A DNA stretch of 64,000 bases from Pseudorhizobium tarimense (GCF_022968135.1 NZ_JALJRA010000001.1:62001-126000); one strand, 5' to 3'; counted from the first letter of the stretch, positions 17,365 through 26,764 are shown. The notes: generated by a model from the sequence alone, not told the origin. Numbers and translations: made by a program.

Positions 17365-19596
17365 GTGCAGGACGATCCAAACATGGGGCCGGAGAACCGG
17401 CCACAGATGCGAGACGAGCAGCCGCGCAAGAAGCGCCACCTACTGCTGCGCATCGATTCATGGATCGACTCCACCGTCTGGAACCTCGGCTTCCGGCTCG
17501 GCGAGATCTGGGAAGAGATCACCATCTTTTCGCGCAGGTTCCGCGTCCGTGGCTGGAAGAAGGCGGCGTTCGAGCTTGCCGGAGAGGCCATGACGCTGGG
17601 CACGGCCGGCGCCGTCGTGCTTCTGGCACTCGCCCTGCCCGCCTTCGAAGAAACCAAAGAAGATTGGCGCAATCGTGGCGACTTCGCCGTCACCTTCCTC
17701 GACCGCTACGGCAACACCATCGGCCACCGCGGCATCATCCACGAGGATTCCGTACCAATCGACCAATTGCCGGACCACCTGATCAAGGCGGTGCTGGCAA
17801 CGGAAGACCGGCGCTTCTTCGACCATTTCGGCATCGACTTCCTTGGCCTCGTGCGCGCAATGAACGAGAACGCCAAGGCGGGCGGCGTCGTGCAGGGTGG
17901 ATCGACACTGACGCAGCAGCTCGCCAAGAACCTGTTCCTCACCAATGAGCGCTCCTTCGAGCGCAAGATCAAGGAAGCCTTCCTGGCGCTGTGGCTGGAG
18001 GCCAACCTTTCGAAGAAAGAGATCCTCTCCTATTACCTCGACCGCGCCTATATGGGCGGCGGCACCTTCGGGGCGGCGGCTGCGTCGCAGTTCTACTTCG
18101 GCAAGAACATCACCGAGGTGAACCTTGCCGAAAGCGCGATGCTGGCGGGCCTCTTCAAGGCACCGGCAAAATATGCCCCGCACGTCAACCTGCCCGCCGC
18201 CCGCGGCCGCGCGAACGAGGTTCTGACCAACCTCGTGCAGAGCGGCCTGATGACCGAGGGGCAGGTGATCGGCGCGCGGCGCAGTCCCGCGACCGTGATC
18301 GACCGGGCGGAGGTCAAGGCGCCGGATTATTTCCTCGACTGGGCCTTCGATGAGGTGCAGCGGCTTGCCAAGCAGGGCAAGATCACCGAGCGCTCCGTCG
18401 TCGTGCGCACCACGATGGACATGGGCCTTCAGGAGGCGGCGGAAACGGCGCTGGAATCCAGCCTGCGCGAATATGGCGAGGGCTACCGCGCCAAGCAGGG
18501 CGCCATGGTGATGATCGAGAACGGCGGCGCCGTACGCGCCATGGTGGGCGGTCGCGACTACGGCGAAAGCCAGTTCAACCGCGCCACGCGGGCCCTGCGC
18601 CAGCCGGGCTCCTCCTTCAAGCTCTATACCTATGCCGCCGCGATGGAGAAGGGCTTCACGCCGGAATCGGTGATCTCCGATGCGCCGATCACCTGGCGCG
18701 GCTGGTCGCCGCAGAACTACGGCCGCTCCTACAAGGGCCGCGTGACGCTGATGACGGCCATGTCGCAGTCGCTCAACACCGTTCCCGTGCGGCTTGCCAA
18801 GGAGGAACTCGGGACCGAGCGGATTGCGGAGCTTGCCAAGGCGATGGGCGTCGAGACGCCGCTTCGCACCGACAAGACAATCCCGCTCGGCACCTCCGAA
18901 GTGACCGTGCTCGACCAGGCGACCGCCTATGCTGTGATGCCGGCGGGCGGCGTGCAGTCGCGCCGTCATGGGATCGCGCAGGTCGTGGGCTATGGCGGCG
19001 AGGTGCTCTACGACTTCCAGCGCGACGAACCGCCGGCGCAGCGGGTGCTGTCGGAGCAGGCGATGTCCTCGATGAACCGTATCCTGACCAACATTCCCTA
19101 TAACGGCACCGCGCGCCGCGCCGCTGTCGACGGCGTGCTGACCGCCGGCAAGACGGGGACGTCGCAGAGCTATCGCGATGCCTGGTTCGTCGGCTTTACA
19201 GGCAACTACACGGCCGCCGTCTGGTTCGGCAACGACGACTACACGCCGATGAACAACATGACGGGCGGTTCGCTGCCGGCCATGACCTTCAAGAAGCTGA
19301 TGGACTACGCCCACCAGGGCATCGAGCTGAAGCCGATCCCGGGCATCGAAAACCCGTTCCCGGAAGGCGAAAAGAAGGAAGAGGTCTTGGCAAAGGCGGA
19401 CGAAAGCGAGGAAGCGCTTCCGCCGCTGGTGCGGCCACGCTCCATGTCGGCAGAATCCACCCGCGTCCTGCGCCGGATCGCGGAGAAGCTGAAGACGGCC
19501 GCCCCGCTACTGCCGGCGACCGCCAAGCTTGCCGATGCCACGGTGACCGGATCGGTGGAAACGCCGGTAAGCGACGCGCCAGCGATCGCGCAGTAG
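17365..19596 (+). CDS. Bifunctional class A penicillin-binding protein (transglycosylase/transpeptidase)
   Basis: About 743 residues: a cytoplasmic basic N-terminus, one membrane helix ('AGAVVLLALALPAF'), then the GT51 glycosyltransferase ('ATEDRRFFDHFGID', 'GGSTLTQQLAKNLF') and the transpeptidase domain with SSFK (Ser at about 416), SLN and KTGT (about 596-599). It polymerises and cross-links peptidoglycan in the periplasm. The frame is open from a TTG at 17353. GTG 17365 (GGGGG upstream) and ATG 17383 (GCAGGA upstream) are better starts, and the choice is uncertain. The C-terminus is an Ala/Glu-rich tail. It appears monocistronic. Confidence 0.93.
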   Translation: MQDDPNMGPENRPQMRDEQPRKKRHLLLRIDSWIDSTVWNLGFRLGEIWEEITIFSRRFRVRGWKKAAFELAGEAMTLGTAGAVVLLALALPAFEETKEDWRNRGDFAVTFLDRYGNTIGHRGIIHEDSVPIDQLPDHLIKAVLATEDRRFFDHFGIDFLGLVRAMNENAKAGGVVQGGSTLTQQLAKNLFLTNERSFERKIKEAFLALWLEANLSKKEILSYYLDRAYMGGGTFGAAAASQFYFGKNITEVNLAESAMLAGLFKAPAKYAPHVNLPAARGRANEVLTNLVQSGLMTEGQVIGARRSPATVIDRAEVKAPDYFLDWAFDEVQRLAKQGKITERSVVVRTTMDMGLQEAAETALESSLREYGEGYRAKQGAMVMIENGGAVRAMVGGRDYGESQFNRATRALRQPGSSFKLYTYAAAMEKGFTPESVISDAPITWRGWSPQNYGRSYKGRVTLMTAMSQSLNTVPVRLAKEELGTERIAELAKAMGVETPLRTDKTIPLGTSEVTVLDQATAYAVMPAGGVQSRRHGIAQVVGYGGEVLYDFQRDEPPAQRVLSEQAMSSMNRILTNIPYNGTARRAAVDGVLTAGKTGTSQSYRDAWFVGFTGNYTAAVWFGNDDYTPMNNMTGGSLPAMTFKKLMDYAHQGIELKPIPGIENPFPEGEKKEEVLAKADESEEALPPLVRPRSMSAESTRVLRRIAEKLKTAAPLLPATAKLADATVTGSVETPVSDAPAIAQ

Positions 19597-19689
19597 CCCG
19601 CTCCTCACGGGCGCTGCCGTGTTTGTCGTTCCTTTCGGGCAGAATCAATGCTAACCCTCGCCTGTCGTTGTTGAGGGCATGCCTTTCCC

Positions 19690-20277
19690 GTGTTTCGTGT
19701 TCCGTTTCTTGTCGCCATTGCGCTTGCGATCGCCTTCGGCGGCGGAATCTGGTCGACCCTGTGGGCGCTCGAGGCGACCACCGGCTTCGGCGCCATTCGG
19801 CTCGGCGCCTGGGAAGCCTTTCCGGAGGCACAGACGGCAAAGGCGGACCCTTACGCCAAGTCCCATCGTGCGGCCGCCGGCGCGCTCCTTTACGGCAGCG
19901 CCGAGGGACTGACCTTTACCGCCGTGACGGACGAGACGGGTGCCCCGCTTCGCACCGGTTGCTCCTACAAGATCGCCGGTCACACGCCGCCGGCACGGCT
20001 CTGGACCCTCTATACGCTGCAGAGCGGCAAGACGAACCGGCCGCAGGACAGCAAGCTGCCGGTGGCGCTGAATTCCCGCTCCATCCTGCGCCATGCCGAC
20101 GGATCGTTCGAGATCCAGGTTTCAACCGATGCCAAGCCGCGCAACTGGCTGGCCGTGCCGGAGCGGGGACGGTTTCGCATGCGGCTGACTTTGCTAGACA
20201 CGCCGGCGGCGGGAAGCTCCGGCCTGATCGACCTTTCGATGCCGGTGATCGAGAACATTGGATGCGGCCATGCTTAA
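19690..20277 (+). CDS. DUF1214 domain protein, secreted or membrane-anchored
   Basis: 195 residues with an N-terminal membrane helix ('FLVAIALAIAFGGGIWSTLWAL') and a DUF1214 beta domain ('CSYKIAGHTPPARLWTLYTL', 'ILRHADGSFEIQVSTD', 'NWLAVPERGRFRMRLTLL'). DUF1214 is normally paired with DUF1254, often as one polypeptide; here they are two adjacent genes, the next starting inside this one. Function is unknown. A GTG start at 19690 is used. Probably a periplasmic two-protein unit. Confidence 0.85.
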   Translation: MFRVPFLVAIALAIAFGGGIWSTLWALEATTGFGAIRLGAWEAFPEAQTAKADPYAKSHRAAAGALLYGSAEGLTFTAVTDETGAPLRTGCSYKIAGHTPPARLWTLYTLQSGKTNRPQDSKLPVALNSRSILRHADGSFEIQVSTDAKPRNWLAVPERGRFRMRLTLLDTPAAGSSGLIDLSMPVIENIGCGHA

Positions 20278-20833
20278 GGTGCTGTTTGCCGTCATCACGG
20301 GTGTTGTCGGCGCCGCGCTGCTTCACCTGGTGATCATCCTGTCGCTACCCTATTTCAGCGAAAAGGACGCCTATACGCGCGTACTTGCCGAAGGCGACCG
20401 TCACGTCTTCCACCGGCTGCCGGACGCGCTCGACCGCGCGGGGCTGGTCCAGAACGATCCCTTCATGGAAACCTCCGTCTGCGCCTATGACATTTCGCAG
20501 GGCCCCATCCGCGTCTATGCCGGCGGGGACGTGCCGTTCTGGTCGATGGCAATCTATGATGCAGCATCCAACGAGGTATTCAGCATCAACGACCGGACAG
20601 CCGCAGCGGGTATCCTGGACGTCGTTCTGGCGACGCCTGTGCAGTTGACGGTATTGCGCAAGTCGCTACCGGAGCCGATCACGCAGTCGATCCTGGTGGA
20701 AATGCAGCAGGCCGACGGCTATGTGATCCTGCGGACCATGGTGCCGCAGCCGAGCTTTTCGACGAACGCGAGCACCTTCCTGTCAGAGGCTGTCTGCGCG
20801 CCATTCGACTGGCGCCAGAGGCAGCAGTTCTGA
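20270..20833 (+). CDS. DUF1254 domain protein, membrane-anchored
   Basis: 187 residues: a membrane helix ('VLFAVITGVVGAALLHLVIIL') and a short DUF1254 domain ('DPFMETSVCAYDISQGPIRV', 'FWSMAIYDAASNEVFSIND'). The start ATG at 20270 overlaps the stop of the DUF1214 gene by eight bases (ATGCTTAA), giving tight coupling. The pair corresponds to the two halves of DUF1254-DUF1214 fusion proteins elsewhere, so the products probably act together in the periplasm. No enzymatic role is known. Confidence 0.85.
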   Translation: MLKVLFAVITGVVGAALLHLVIILSLPYFSEKDAYTRVLAEGDRHVFHRLPDALDRAGLVQNDPFMETSVCAYDISQGPIRVYAGGDVPFWSMAIYDAASNEVFSINDRTAAAGILDVVLATPVQLTVLRKSLPEPITQSILVEMQQADGYVILRTMVPQPSFSTNASTFLSEAVCAPFDWRQRQQF

Positions 20834-20843
20834 CCTCTTTCCT

Positions 20844-21029
20844 TTAGTTCGGTTCCAACATCATCGGCTTCTGGGCCGGCTGCGAGGACATGCTTTCCAG
20901 CCGCTCGTAACGGACGCCAGTGAACATCAACAACTGGGCGCTTTCGGCGCCCTGGCTTCTGCCGATCATGATTTCCGGTCTGCGGCGCTGCTGTTCGCGC
21001 CATCGGTTCAGCACTACAATCTCTGCCAT
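20844..21029 (-). CDS. Hypothetical small protein
   Basis: 61 residues starting 'MAEIVVLNRWREQQRRRPEI' with GGAGA eight bases upstream. It is basic at the N-terminus and Gln/Ser/Pro-rich at the end ('SMSSQPAQKPMMLEPN'). The family is not recognised. It is convergent with the DUF1254 gene, ten bases away. The good ribosome binding site and the long empty region upstream make it more credible than a chance frame, but there is no functional evidence. Confidence 0.45.
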   Translation of the reverse strand: MAEIVVLNRWREQQRRRPEIMIGRSQGAESAQLLMFTGVRYERLESMSSQPAQKPMMLEPN

Positions 21030-21665
21030 GCTCGTCTCCATAATAGTCCGAGACGGATGAATGAGGTTCAATTTCACCCTGCCCCCTTCGGGCCGACGCA
21101 TCCCTTCTACGGGCATCTGCGCCTTACTCGCCGCGTATGCCGGAGGCACGTTGCGACACTGCGACCAGTCCCGCCGAACCGGCTCCTCCAAACAGGCGCG
21201 GCTGTGGCACCTCTTCCGGCGTTTTCCGGCATTTGTCCGGAACTGAGCTTCATTCAGCCAGCAAGGAGTAAACTATTTGTTAACGCTAATAAAAGGTGCC
21301 CCCTGAATAACAGGTGGGCATCTTCAAGAACGCCGGACGTGGCTTTTTGTTCACACTCCGGTCATCACGTTCACTTCATCGCAAGATCGCGAGCACCCAC
21401 GGGAGTCCCGTTCCGACGCATCTTCACCGGCTATTAACCGTGGCATGTTACCGTCTGGTTTACCATGACGGAAGGGCTGTGCGGGCGGACGTATTCCGGA
21501 CTGTGCGCCCGCTGCCGGACGGGATCGGCCGGGCCGTCGGCGGTGACTGTTCATCCCGACGGCGTGCTGCCACGAGTTTGTATTGCGTAACGTGTGAGTT
21601 TGGCCGTGACGGACCAGTTTCGAGATCTTGAAAGGCCCCTGGCCATCCGCAGGAAGGACGTGGTG
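21030..21665. other. Intergenic region before the DUF2336 gene
   Basis: About 600 bp with no convincing gene; frames at 21057-21437 and 21314-21631 lack ribosome binding sites and family resemblance. The AT-rich part at 21265-21300 contains, on the minus strand, TTAA-N7-TTTAC (21268-21283), one mismatch from the CtrA consensus, but this is weak on its own. Confidence 0.35.
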
Positions 21666-22619
21666 TTGAGTGCCACCGTGACGAGTTTCGACAGTCTCCC
21701 GCATCCCTCCCGCTCCGAACTCCGCCAATTCGCAGAACTTTTCGGTCCGCTGTTTACCGCCTCGAGCGATGGGGCACGCCGCCAGGCGGTCGCTGCGCTA
21801 TCGCAGTCGAAGACGGTGCCGCCGGCCGTCGCCTTCTTCATCGCCTCGCAGCCGATCCCCATTGCCGCACCCTTCCTGGCCGCCTCCCCCTGCCTCAGCG
21901 ACGAGACGCTGATCACCATTGCCAGGACCCAAGGAGCGGCTCATGCCAAAGCGATCGTGCTGCGCGAAAACCTGTCGCCGAAGGTGATCGACGCGCTGGT
22001 GAGCCTGCGCCACGACCGGCCCGCAGCACCGCCGAAGGAAAGCCCGCAAGCAGAAGTCCCGGAAGCAGCTGCTCCTCAGCCTTCCGCCGCCGAGACCGAG
22101 CGTCTGTGGCGCGAGGAGGAACTGCGCCAGCGGATCAAGGCGCTCGCCCATCACGTGCACCGTGCCCAGGACGACCGGCTGGGGCTGCGCACATTGACGC
22201 CCGTTCAGGAGGCGCTGCTGGTGCGCTTTGCGCGCAATCGCGAAGGCGGGATGTTTGCGACCGCACTTGCCGACGGCCTGACCGCAAGCCGCTGGCTGGC
22301 GGAACGCATCCTGCTCGACATCTCCGGCCAGCAGCTCGCGACGACGCTGAAGGCGCTCGGCATGGATGAGGAGGATGCGCTGTTCGTGCTGGAGCGCTTT
22401 TACCCGCATCTTAGCAACCGGACGAACGGCATCAGCCGCGGGCAGTTCCTCTGGAACGCGCTCGATGCCGGCGACTGCGGCAGGCGCGTGGAAGCCTGGC
22501 GTCGGGCCGACAGTTACACGGTCAACGACGATGGTGGTGCCGTGGGTGGAGCCGATGCGGCAGAACCGCAGTCGCCGCGAATCTTGCGCTCGGGCCGCGG
22601 CCTGCGCCGTGTCGGCTAG
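21666..22619 (+). CDS. DUF2336-like protein
   Basis: About 317 residues, mostly alpha-helical, with a Pro/Ala-rich linker near the middle ('PPKESPQAEVPEAAAPQPSAAE'). The N-terminal block 'FDSLPHPSRSELRQFAELFGPLF' and repeated short helices ('VPPAVAFFIASQPIPIAAPFL') are typical of rhizobial DUF2336 proteins, HEAT-like helical proteins of unknown function often found with regulatory genes. The frame is open from a GTG at 21594, but AGGAAGGA at 21651-21658 places the start at the GTG/TTG cluster 21660-21668; TTG 21666 has the best spacing. It is convergent with the DUF1491 gene. Confidence 0.7.
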   Translation: MSATVTSFDSLPHPSRSELRQFAELFGPLFTASSDGARRQAVAALSQSKTVPPAVAFFIASQPIPIAAPFLAASPCLSDETLITIARTQGAAHAKAIVLRENLSPKVIDALVSLRHDRPAAPPKESPQAEVPEAAAPQPSAAETERLWREEELRQRIKALAHHVHRAQDDRLGLRTLTPVQEALLVRFARNREGGMFATALADGLTASRWLAERILLDISGQQLATTLKALGMDEEDALFVLERFYPHLSNRTNGISRGQFLWNALDAGDCGRRVEAWRRADSYTVNDDGGAVGGADAAEPQSPRILRSGRGLRRVG

Positions 22620-22622
22620 GCT

Positions 22623-22967
22623 CTACGGCCTGGCATCGACCACCGCGAAAAGCCCGTCTACATCATCGACATCGAGCTCGATCAGCCACAGGTCGCGGTC
22701 GAAGCTGCGCTCCCGTTCGATGAGAGCGTCGATCTCCGCTGGCCCAACGTTGTCGAGCCGCTTCTCGAACCGGCGCTCCGTCACCTCTTCATCGAACACG
22801 TTCTGCGGTGCGGGGCCATAGAGGGTTTCGGTGCCGTCGCGGTGGCGGTGGCGGACGAAGACCGCACCCGCCTCTTCCGCGCCCTTGTGCTCCACCGCCG
22901 CAAACCCACCGGCGGAAAAGACACGGCGGGTCAGTACGGTGACGAAGATATCGGAACGGATGCGCAT
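22623..22967 (-). CDS. DUF1491 family protein
   Basis: 114 residues starting 'MRIRSDIFVTVLTRRVFSAG', with 'GAVFVRHRHRDGTETLYGPA' and the acidic C-terminus 'DRDLWLIELDVDDVDGLFAV'. These are the conserved blocks of DUF1491, a small alphaproteobacterial family of unknown function. It is convergent with the DUF2336 gene, three bases apart. Confidence 0.88.
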   Translation of the reverse strand: MRIRSDIFVTVLTRRVFSAGGFAAVEHKGAEEAGAVFVRHRHRDGTETLYGPAPQNVFDEEVTERRFEKRLDNVGPAEIDALIERERSFDRDLWLIELDVDDVDGLFAVVDARP

Positions 22968-23058
22968 GAAGGCGTCTTAGCCGAGTTGCGTATCAGCGAA
23001 AAGACGGTGCGTCCGTTGCGGGGATCGAGGACCGTTGCCGTCATTAGGAAGTGGTCCC

Positions 23059-23717
23059 CTAGACGCCGATGCGGCTGGCTTGGCTTCCGGTGCCCACTAG
23101 GAGGTGGTAGTAGGTGTCGCCGATCATGCCAAAACAGGCGCTGCTCCCGGTGAGCCGGTCCTTGTGGCTGGAATCGGCATGGCGCTGGTAGACGCCGTTA
23201 CCGTCACGGGCGAGGTGATCCTGCAGGAAGGTGCTCCAGTCCGCCTGCGGAGCAGACGTCTTGTCCGTCACAGTTGCATCCTTTTTGGTCGGATCCCAGG
23301 CAGTGACGGTCTCGCCCGCCGCAGCATCCGTCACGACGAGCGTGCCGGCAGCGAGGGCGGCAAGCATGGCATCGGCCATTGCACCAGTACCGCTACCGGC
23401 CTTCAGCCCGTCCAGCTTGGCGTAGAGCGCCTTCAGGAAGGCGGGACTTCAGATATCCTCGACTGCGCCAGCGCCAGCCACTTCCGCAGGTTGTTCGTTG
23501 GCGGCGGCCTGCGCCTTCAGGCTGGCGATCAGGCGCGACAAGCTGGTTTCCTCCACCTGATCCTCGTCGCGGTTGCTGGAAAACAGGATAGCCGCGAGGG
23601 ATCCTTGCGAGCCGGTGTCCGAGGCGCTAGCAGCACCCTGCCCTTCGGACGCATCCTTGAAGCGTTGAGCGCCGTCTGCTGCGACCACAGGCGAACAGTG
23701 GTGATTTCCAATACCAT
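23059..23717 (-). pseudogene. Broken hypothetical gene with a frameshift and an in-frame stop
   Basis: A start with GGAGAGG upstream ('MVLEITTVRLWSQQTALN', 23717) shifts frame near 23660 into 'FKDASEGQGAASASD'. That frame runs to 'VAGAGAVEDI' and a TGA at 23449-23451, then continues in the same frame as 'SPAFLKALYAKLDGLKAG' and on to 'DTYYHLLVGTGSQ', ending at 23059. Reassembled, it is a ~220-residue Ala/Ser-rich protein of unknown family. Two separate lesions make a real product doubtful, unless the TGA is a sequencing error or is read through. Confidence 0.55.
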
Positions 23718-23828
23718 ATTGCCTCTCCAACGATGCGTCAGGGCAGGATGCCCGTCACGTCTATGGTAAGAGGCTAGTTCGGCTGATTTGCGCGAGGCTG
23801 GATGGCCGAAGGCCGTTGAAACCGGGCG

Positions 23829-24800
23829 TCAGAGGGCCCCGATCGACTTCAGCTTCTTCAGCACCAGTTCGTTTGGCTCCCCGGTTTCGGGGAGGCGATA
23901 GTGCTTCTCGAAGCGGCGAATGGCGGCCTTCGTCTGCGAACCGGCCACACCGTCGACAGCGATGTCGGTATAGGCGATGTTGGAAAGGCCGCGCTGGATC
24001 TGGATCACCAGGTCGGCGGAGGCGGCGATCTCCGGGCCGAGATCGCGGGGCGGTCTGGCGGTTTGAGTCGTCTTGGCCAATTGCGCCGCCGGCTTCTCGT
24101 CGCCTTCCGAGGCGCGGATGGCCGCGGCGACCGGGTCCTCGACGGCGGCGTTGACATCTTCGGCGGGGCGGGCGGCCGGGACGGCAACGGTTTCGATCGG
24201 CAAGGAAACGGAATTGGCGGACGCCGTCTCCACCGCGGCGGCCGGTGCCTTGCTGAGAGCCGCCAGCAGATCCAGCGTCGCCTCTCCCGTCTGCGGCAGG
24301 CCTTCGGCTTCCTCAAAGAACAGGATGGCGGCCGCCGTCTGCGGCCCAATCAGGCCGTCGGCGGGGCCGTTGTAAAGCCCGCGTCGGGCCAGCTGACGCT
24401 GGAGCTCGGCCACCAAATCGCGTGCGGCGTCGGCCGTCCGGACCGACTGCGCGTCGGCGGCTGGAGCGGGATCTGCTTCCGGGGCAGCGGTGTCCTCGCG
24501 TTCGATCCGGAAGGTCGTAACTTCTTCGGGGGGCGTGCGGTGCGCGGGCCGATAGCCTGCGATGCCGTTCGGATCCTCCGGATCGCGGGTGGCGAGGAAG
24601 GGGGCGGGATGATTGCCCGGCTGGTACCACAGCGCATTTGCGGCGACGAAGCCAAAGACGACGGCGAAGGTCGATACGCCGAAGACGCTGCGAGGGTGAC
24701 GTGCCGCCGCGCGTCCTGCCGCCTGGACGAGGCGGGACAGGATGCCGGGTTCCTGAACCTGCTTCTTTCCCTTAGGCGATTTTCGCTTTCGCGGCGTCAT
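23829..24800 (-). CDS. Membrane-anchored peptidoglycan-binding protein
   Basis: 323 residues: a basic cytoplasmic start, one membrane helix ('SVFGVSTFAVVFGFVAANALWY'), a long Pro/Ala-rich periplasmic part, and two PG_binding_1 modules, one at about 125-185 ('LVAELQRQLARRGLYNGPADGLIGPQT') and one C-terminal ('IQRGLSNIAYTDIAVDGVAGSQTKAAIRRFEKHY'). It would anchor in the inner membrane and bind the cell wall. Its start lies inside the last 29 bases of the histidine-kinase gene, so the two are translationally coupled. No catalytic domain is present. Confidence 0.88.
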   Translation of the reverse strand: MTPRKRKSPKGKKQVQEPGILSRLVQAAGRAAARHPRSVFGVSTFAVVFGFVAANALWYQPGNHPAPFLATRDPEDPNGIAGYRPAHRTPPEEVTTFRIEREDTAAPEADPAPAADAQSVRTADAARDLVAELQRQLARRGLYNGPADGLIGPQTAAAILFFEEAEGLPQTGEATLDLLAALSKAPAAAVETASANSVSLPIETVAVPAARPAEDVNAAVEDPVAAAIRASEGDEKPAAQLAKTTQTARPPRDLGPEIAASADLVIQIQRGLSNIAYTDIAVDGVAGSQTKAAIRRFEKHYRLPETGEPNELVLKKLKSIGAL

Positions 24801-26307
24801 TCTCTGTGTCCTGTTCGTCCTTCTTGGCCACGTCTGCAGTCGCTCTCAGCCGCGGCGGAAATTCGACCATGGGGTCGGCGGGCTCGTCCTCGGCCCCGGC
24901 GATACCGTTGCCATCGGCCGGAAGCATGACAGTGACGACGGTCCCCTCGCCGAGCCGGCTCTCGATATGGAACCGTCCGCCGTGCAATGCAACAAGTCCC
25001 TTGACCAATGCAAGACCAAGGCCGGTCCCTTCATATTGGCGGGTATAATCGTCCTGCACCTGAGTGAACGGCTGGCCGATGGTGGTGAGCTTGTCGTCGG
25101 CAATGCCGATGCCGGTATCGCTGACGGTGAGCACCAGGTCCTTGCCGCCGAGGGTCGCGTCGAGCGATACCACGCCGCCGGCATCGGTGAACTTGATGGC
25201 GTTGCCGGCAAGGTTGATGAGGATCTGCTTGACCGCGCGGCGGTCGGCTACGACTTCGCCGAGACCCTTTGCCGTGCGGGCGGTGAGCGTCACGCCCTTG
25301 CCCTTGGCCTGCAGGTCGAGCATCGCGCGGCAACCTTCCACCACGTCGCCGATGGGGAAGGGTTCCGCCAGAAGCTCGTAGCGGCCCGCCTCGATCTTGC
25401 TCATGTCGAGCATGGTGTTGACGACGGAAAGAAGATGGGCGCCCGACTGGCGGATCAGCCCAACATATTCCTTCTGCCGATCCGTTTCCAGGCGGCCGAA
25501 ATATTCGCCGGCGAGTACATCGGAAAACCCGAGGATGGCGTTGAGCGGGGTGCGCAGTTCATGGCTGACGGCGGCGAGGAAGCGCGACTTGGCCTCATGG
25601 GCGGATCGTGCCTCCGAGACCCGCAAGCTGGCTTCGTCGCGCAGCGCCTCTTCGGCGGAGACATCGTTGAGCTGGGCGAAGACGGCGACAAGCTCGCCAT
25701 CGTCCCGCCGCAGCGCCGCCATCTCGATACGCCCATGCAGGAACTGCCTTCCTTCGGCACTGTAGATGCGCTGGATGCGGACCATGACGGAGGCCCGCTC
25801 GTCGCCCTGGCGAAGCGTATCGAGCGCGTGCATAAGCGCGATGCGGTCGGAGACATGGATGAGCTCGGCGAGTCGCTGGCCGACGGGCTCCTGCAGCGCC
25901 GCTGGAAATGCGCCGCGGTCGCGACCGCCGGCTTTCTGGACAAGGCCGTGCGGATCGAGCATCAGCGCCAGCCCCGGGCAGGCATTGAAGACGGCATCAT
26001 CGCCAGGAGTCGAGGCGGGCTCGACCGTCTCGCCGCGGCCGAGCTGCAGGGTTGCGGCAGCGGCCATTAGGAAGGCAGAGACAGCGATCGTGGCGCCGAC
26101 CGGCAGCGCAATGGAGACAGGAAAGACGGCGCTGAGCGCGGCGGGCAGGACAAGCGCGGCGACACCTGCATTGAGCGTGACGCGGCGCAGCGCGACGACC
26201 GCCCGCCCCCGCGTTTGCGCCGGCTGACCAAGGCCTTGCAGCCAACGGTCGGCAACCTGGTCGACATGACCGATCGCCCTTCCGGCAATGTTACTCAATA
26301 CGCGCAC
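24772..26307 (-). CDS. Membrane PAS sensor histidine kinase, DivJ/PleC-like
   Basis: About 511 residues: an N-terminal membrane part with two or more helices ('VAALVLPAALSAVFPVSIAL'), a PAS-like sensor, a HisKA domain with phosphorylatable His in 'FLAAVSHELRTPLNAILGFSDVL' and an HATPase domain ('NLAGNAIKFT', 'VSDTGIGI', 'GTGLGLALVKGLV'). This H-box and the following 'GEYFGRLE' are typical of the alphaproteobacterial DivJ/PleC/PdhS cell-cycle kinases, which act on DivK/PleD. The name DivJ is an inference. GTG 26307 with AGGG upstream is preferred to a TTG at 26331. A C-terminal acidic/Lys tail overlaps the next gene by 29 bases. Confidence 0.87.
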   Translation of the reverse strand: MRVLSNIAGRAIGHVDQVADRWLQGLGQPAQTRGRAVVALRRVTLNAGVAALVLPAALSAVFPVSIALPVGATIAVSAFLMAAAATLQLGRGETVEPASTPGDDAVFNACPGLALMLDPHGLVQKAGGRDRGAFPAALQEPVGQRLAELIHVSDRIALMHALDTLRQGDERASVMVRIQRIYSAEGRQFLHGRIEMAALRRDDGELVAVFAQLNDVSAEEALRDEASLRVSEARSAHEAKSRFLAAVSHELRTPLNAILGFSDVLAGEYFGRLETDRQKEYVGLIRQSGAHLLSVVNTMLDMSKIEAGRYELLAEPFPIGDVVEGCRAMLDLQAKGKGVTLTARTAKGLGEVVADRRAVKQILINLAGNAIKFTDAGGVVSLDATLGGKDLVLTVSDTGIGIADDKLTTIGQPFTQVQDDYTRQYEGTGLGLALVKGLVALHGGRFHIESRLGEGTVVTVMLPADGNGIAGAEDEPADPMVEFPPRLRATADVAKKDEQDTENDAAKAKIA

Positions 26308-26764
26308 GCAGTACCCTAACGCCAACTCCAAAACTCAGGCTCAGACATTAGGCGCCGGCGGCTTAAGGAAAGGATAAAACAGGGTCCGCCGGACGTGTCA
26401 AATTGGCCCGAATCCCATTTTGAAACGGCCGCATCGGCGCATTTTCATTCATGGTTAACGGCGCGTAAGCAGCGGAATAGCTTGCATTTTTCTCGTCGTG
26501 TTAACGACTGTGGCGAAGACAGCGGACGGGAAGCGGCGGAACCGGGGGATTGCTGTCATGATTATGCTTAACGCCTGTGGCCAAGATTTCGCAGGCCGCG
26601 TTCAGAAGCGGGGTCAGAATGAGGATCGTTCAATTTTTACTCAAATCTGCCGAGAACTCGACCGATGTTTTCAAACAGCGATTCGCTTCCCTGAACTAGG
26701 GTAGCCCCAAGACCGGGAGAGACCCGGCGGCCGACCGGGCTTTGACGGGTGGGTGGACAGGACA
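26308..26764. other. Intergenic region with repeated TTAAC elements
   Basis: About 450 bp between the divergent kinase and DUF5330 genes. It holds GTTAACG near 26455 and 26500 and CTTAACG near 26569; none has the full TTAA-N7-TTAAC spacing, so CtrA control is only a guess. A short frame at 26618-26698 ('MRIVQFLLKSAENSTDVFKQ...') has GGGG upstream but cannot be supported. Confidence 0.35.

Noticed and set aside
17458..19314. 618-codon minus-strand frame antisense to the PBP gene
   Set aside because: His/Arg/Gly-rich shadow product; the PBP frame has all catalytic motifs.
26498..26704. 68-codon plus-strand frame before the DUF5330 gene
   Set aside because: No ribosome binding site, poor codon usage, no family resemblance; lies in a promoter-type region with TTAAC elements.
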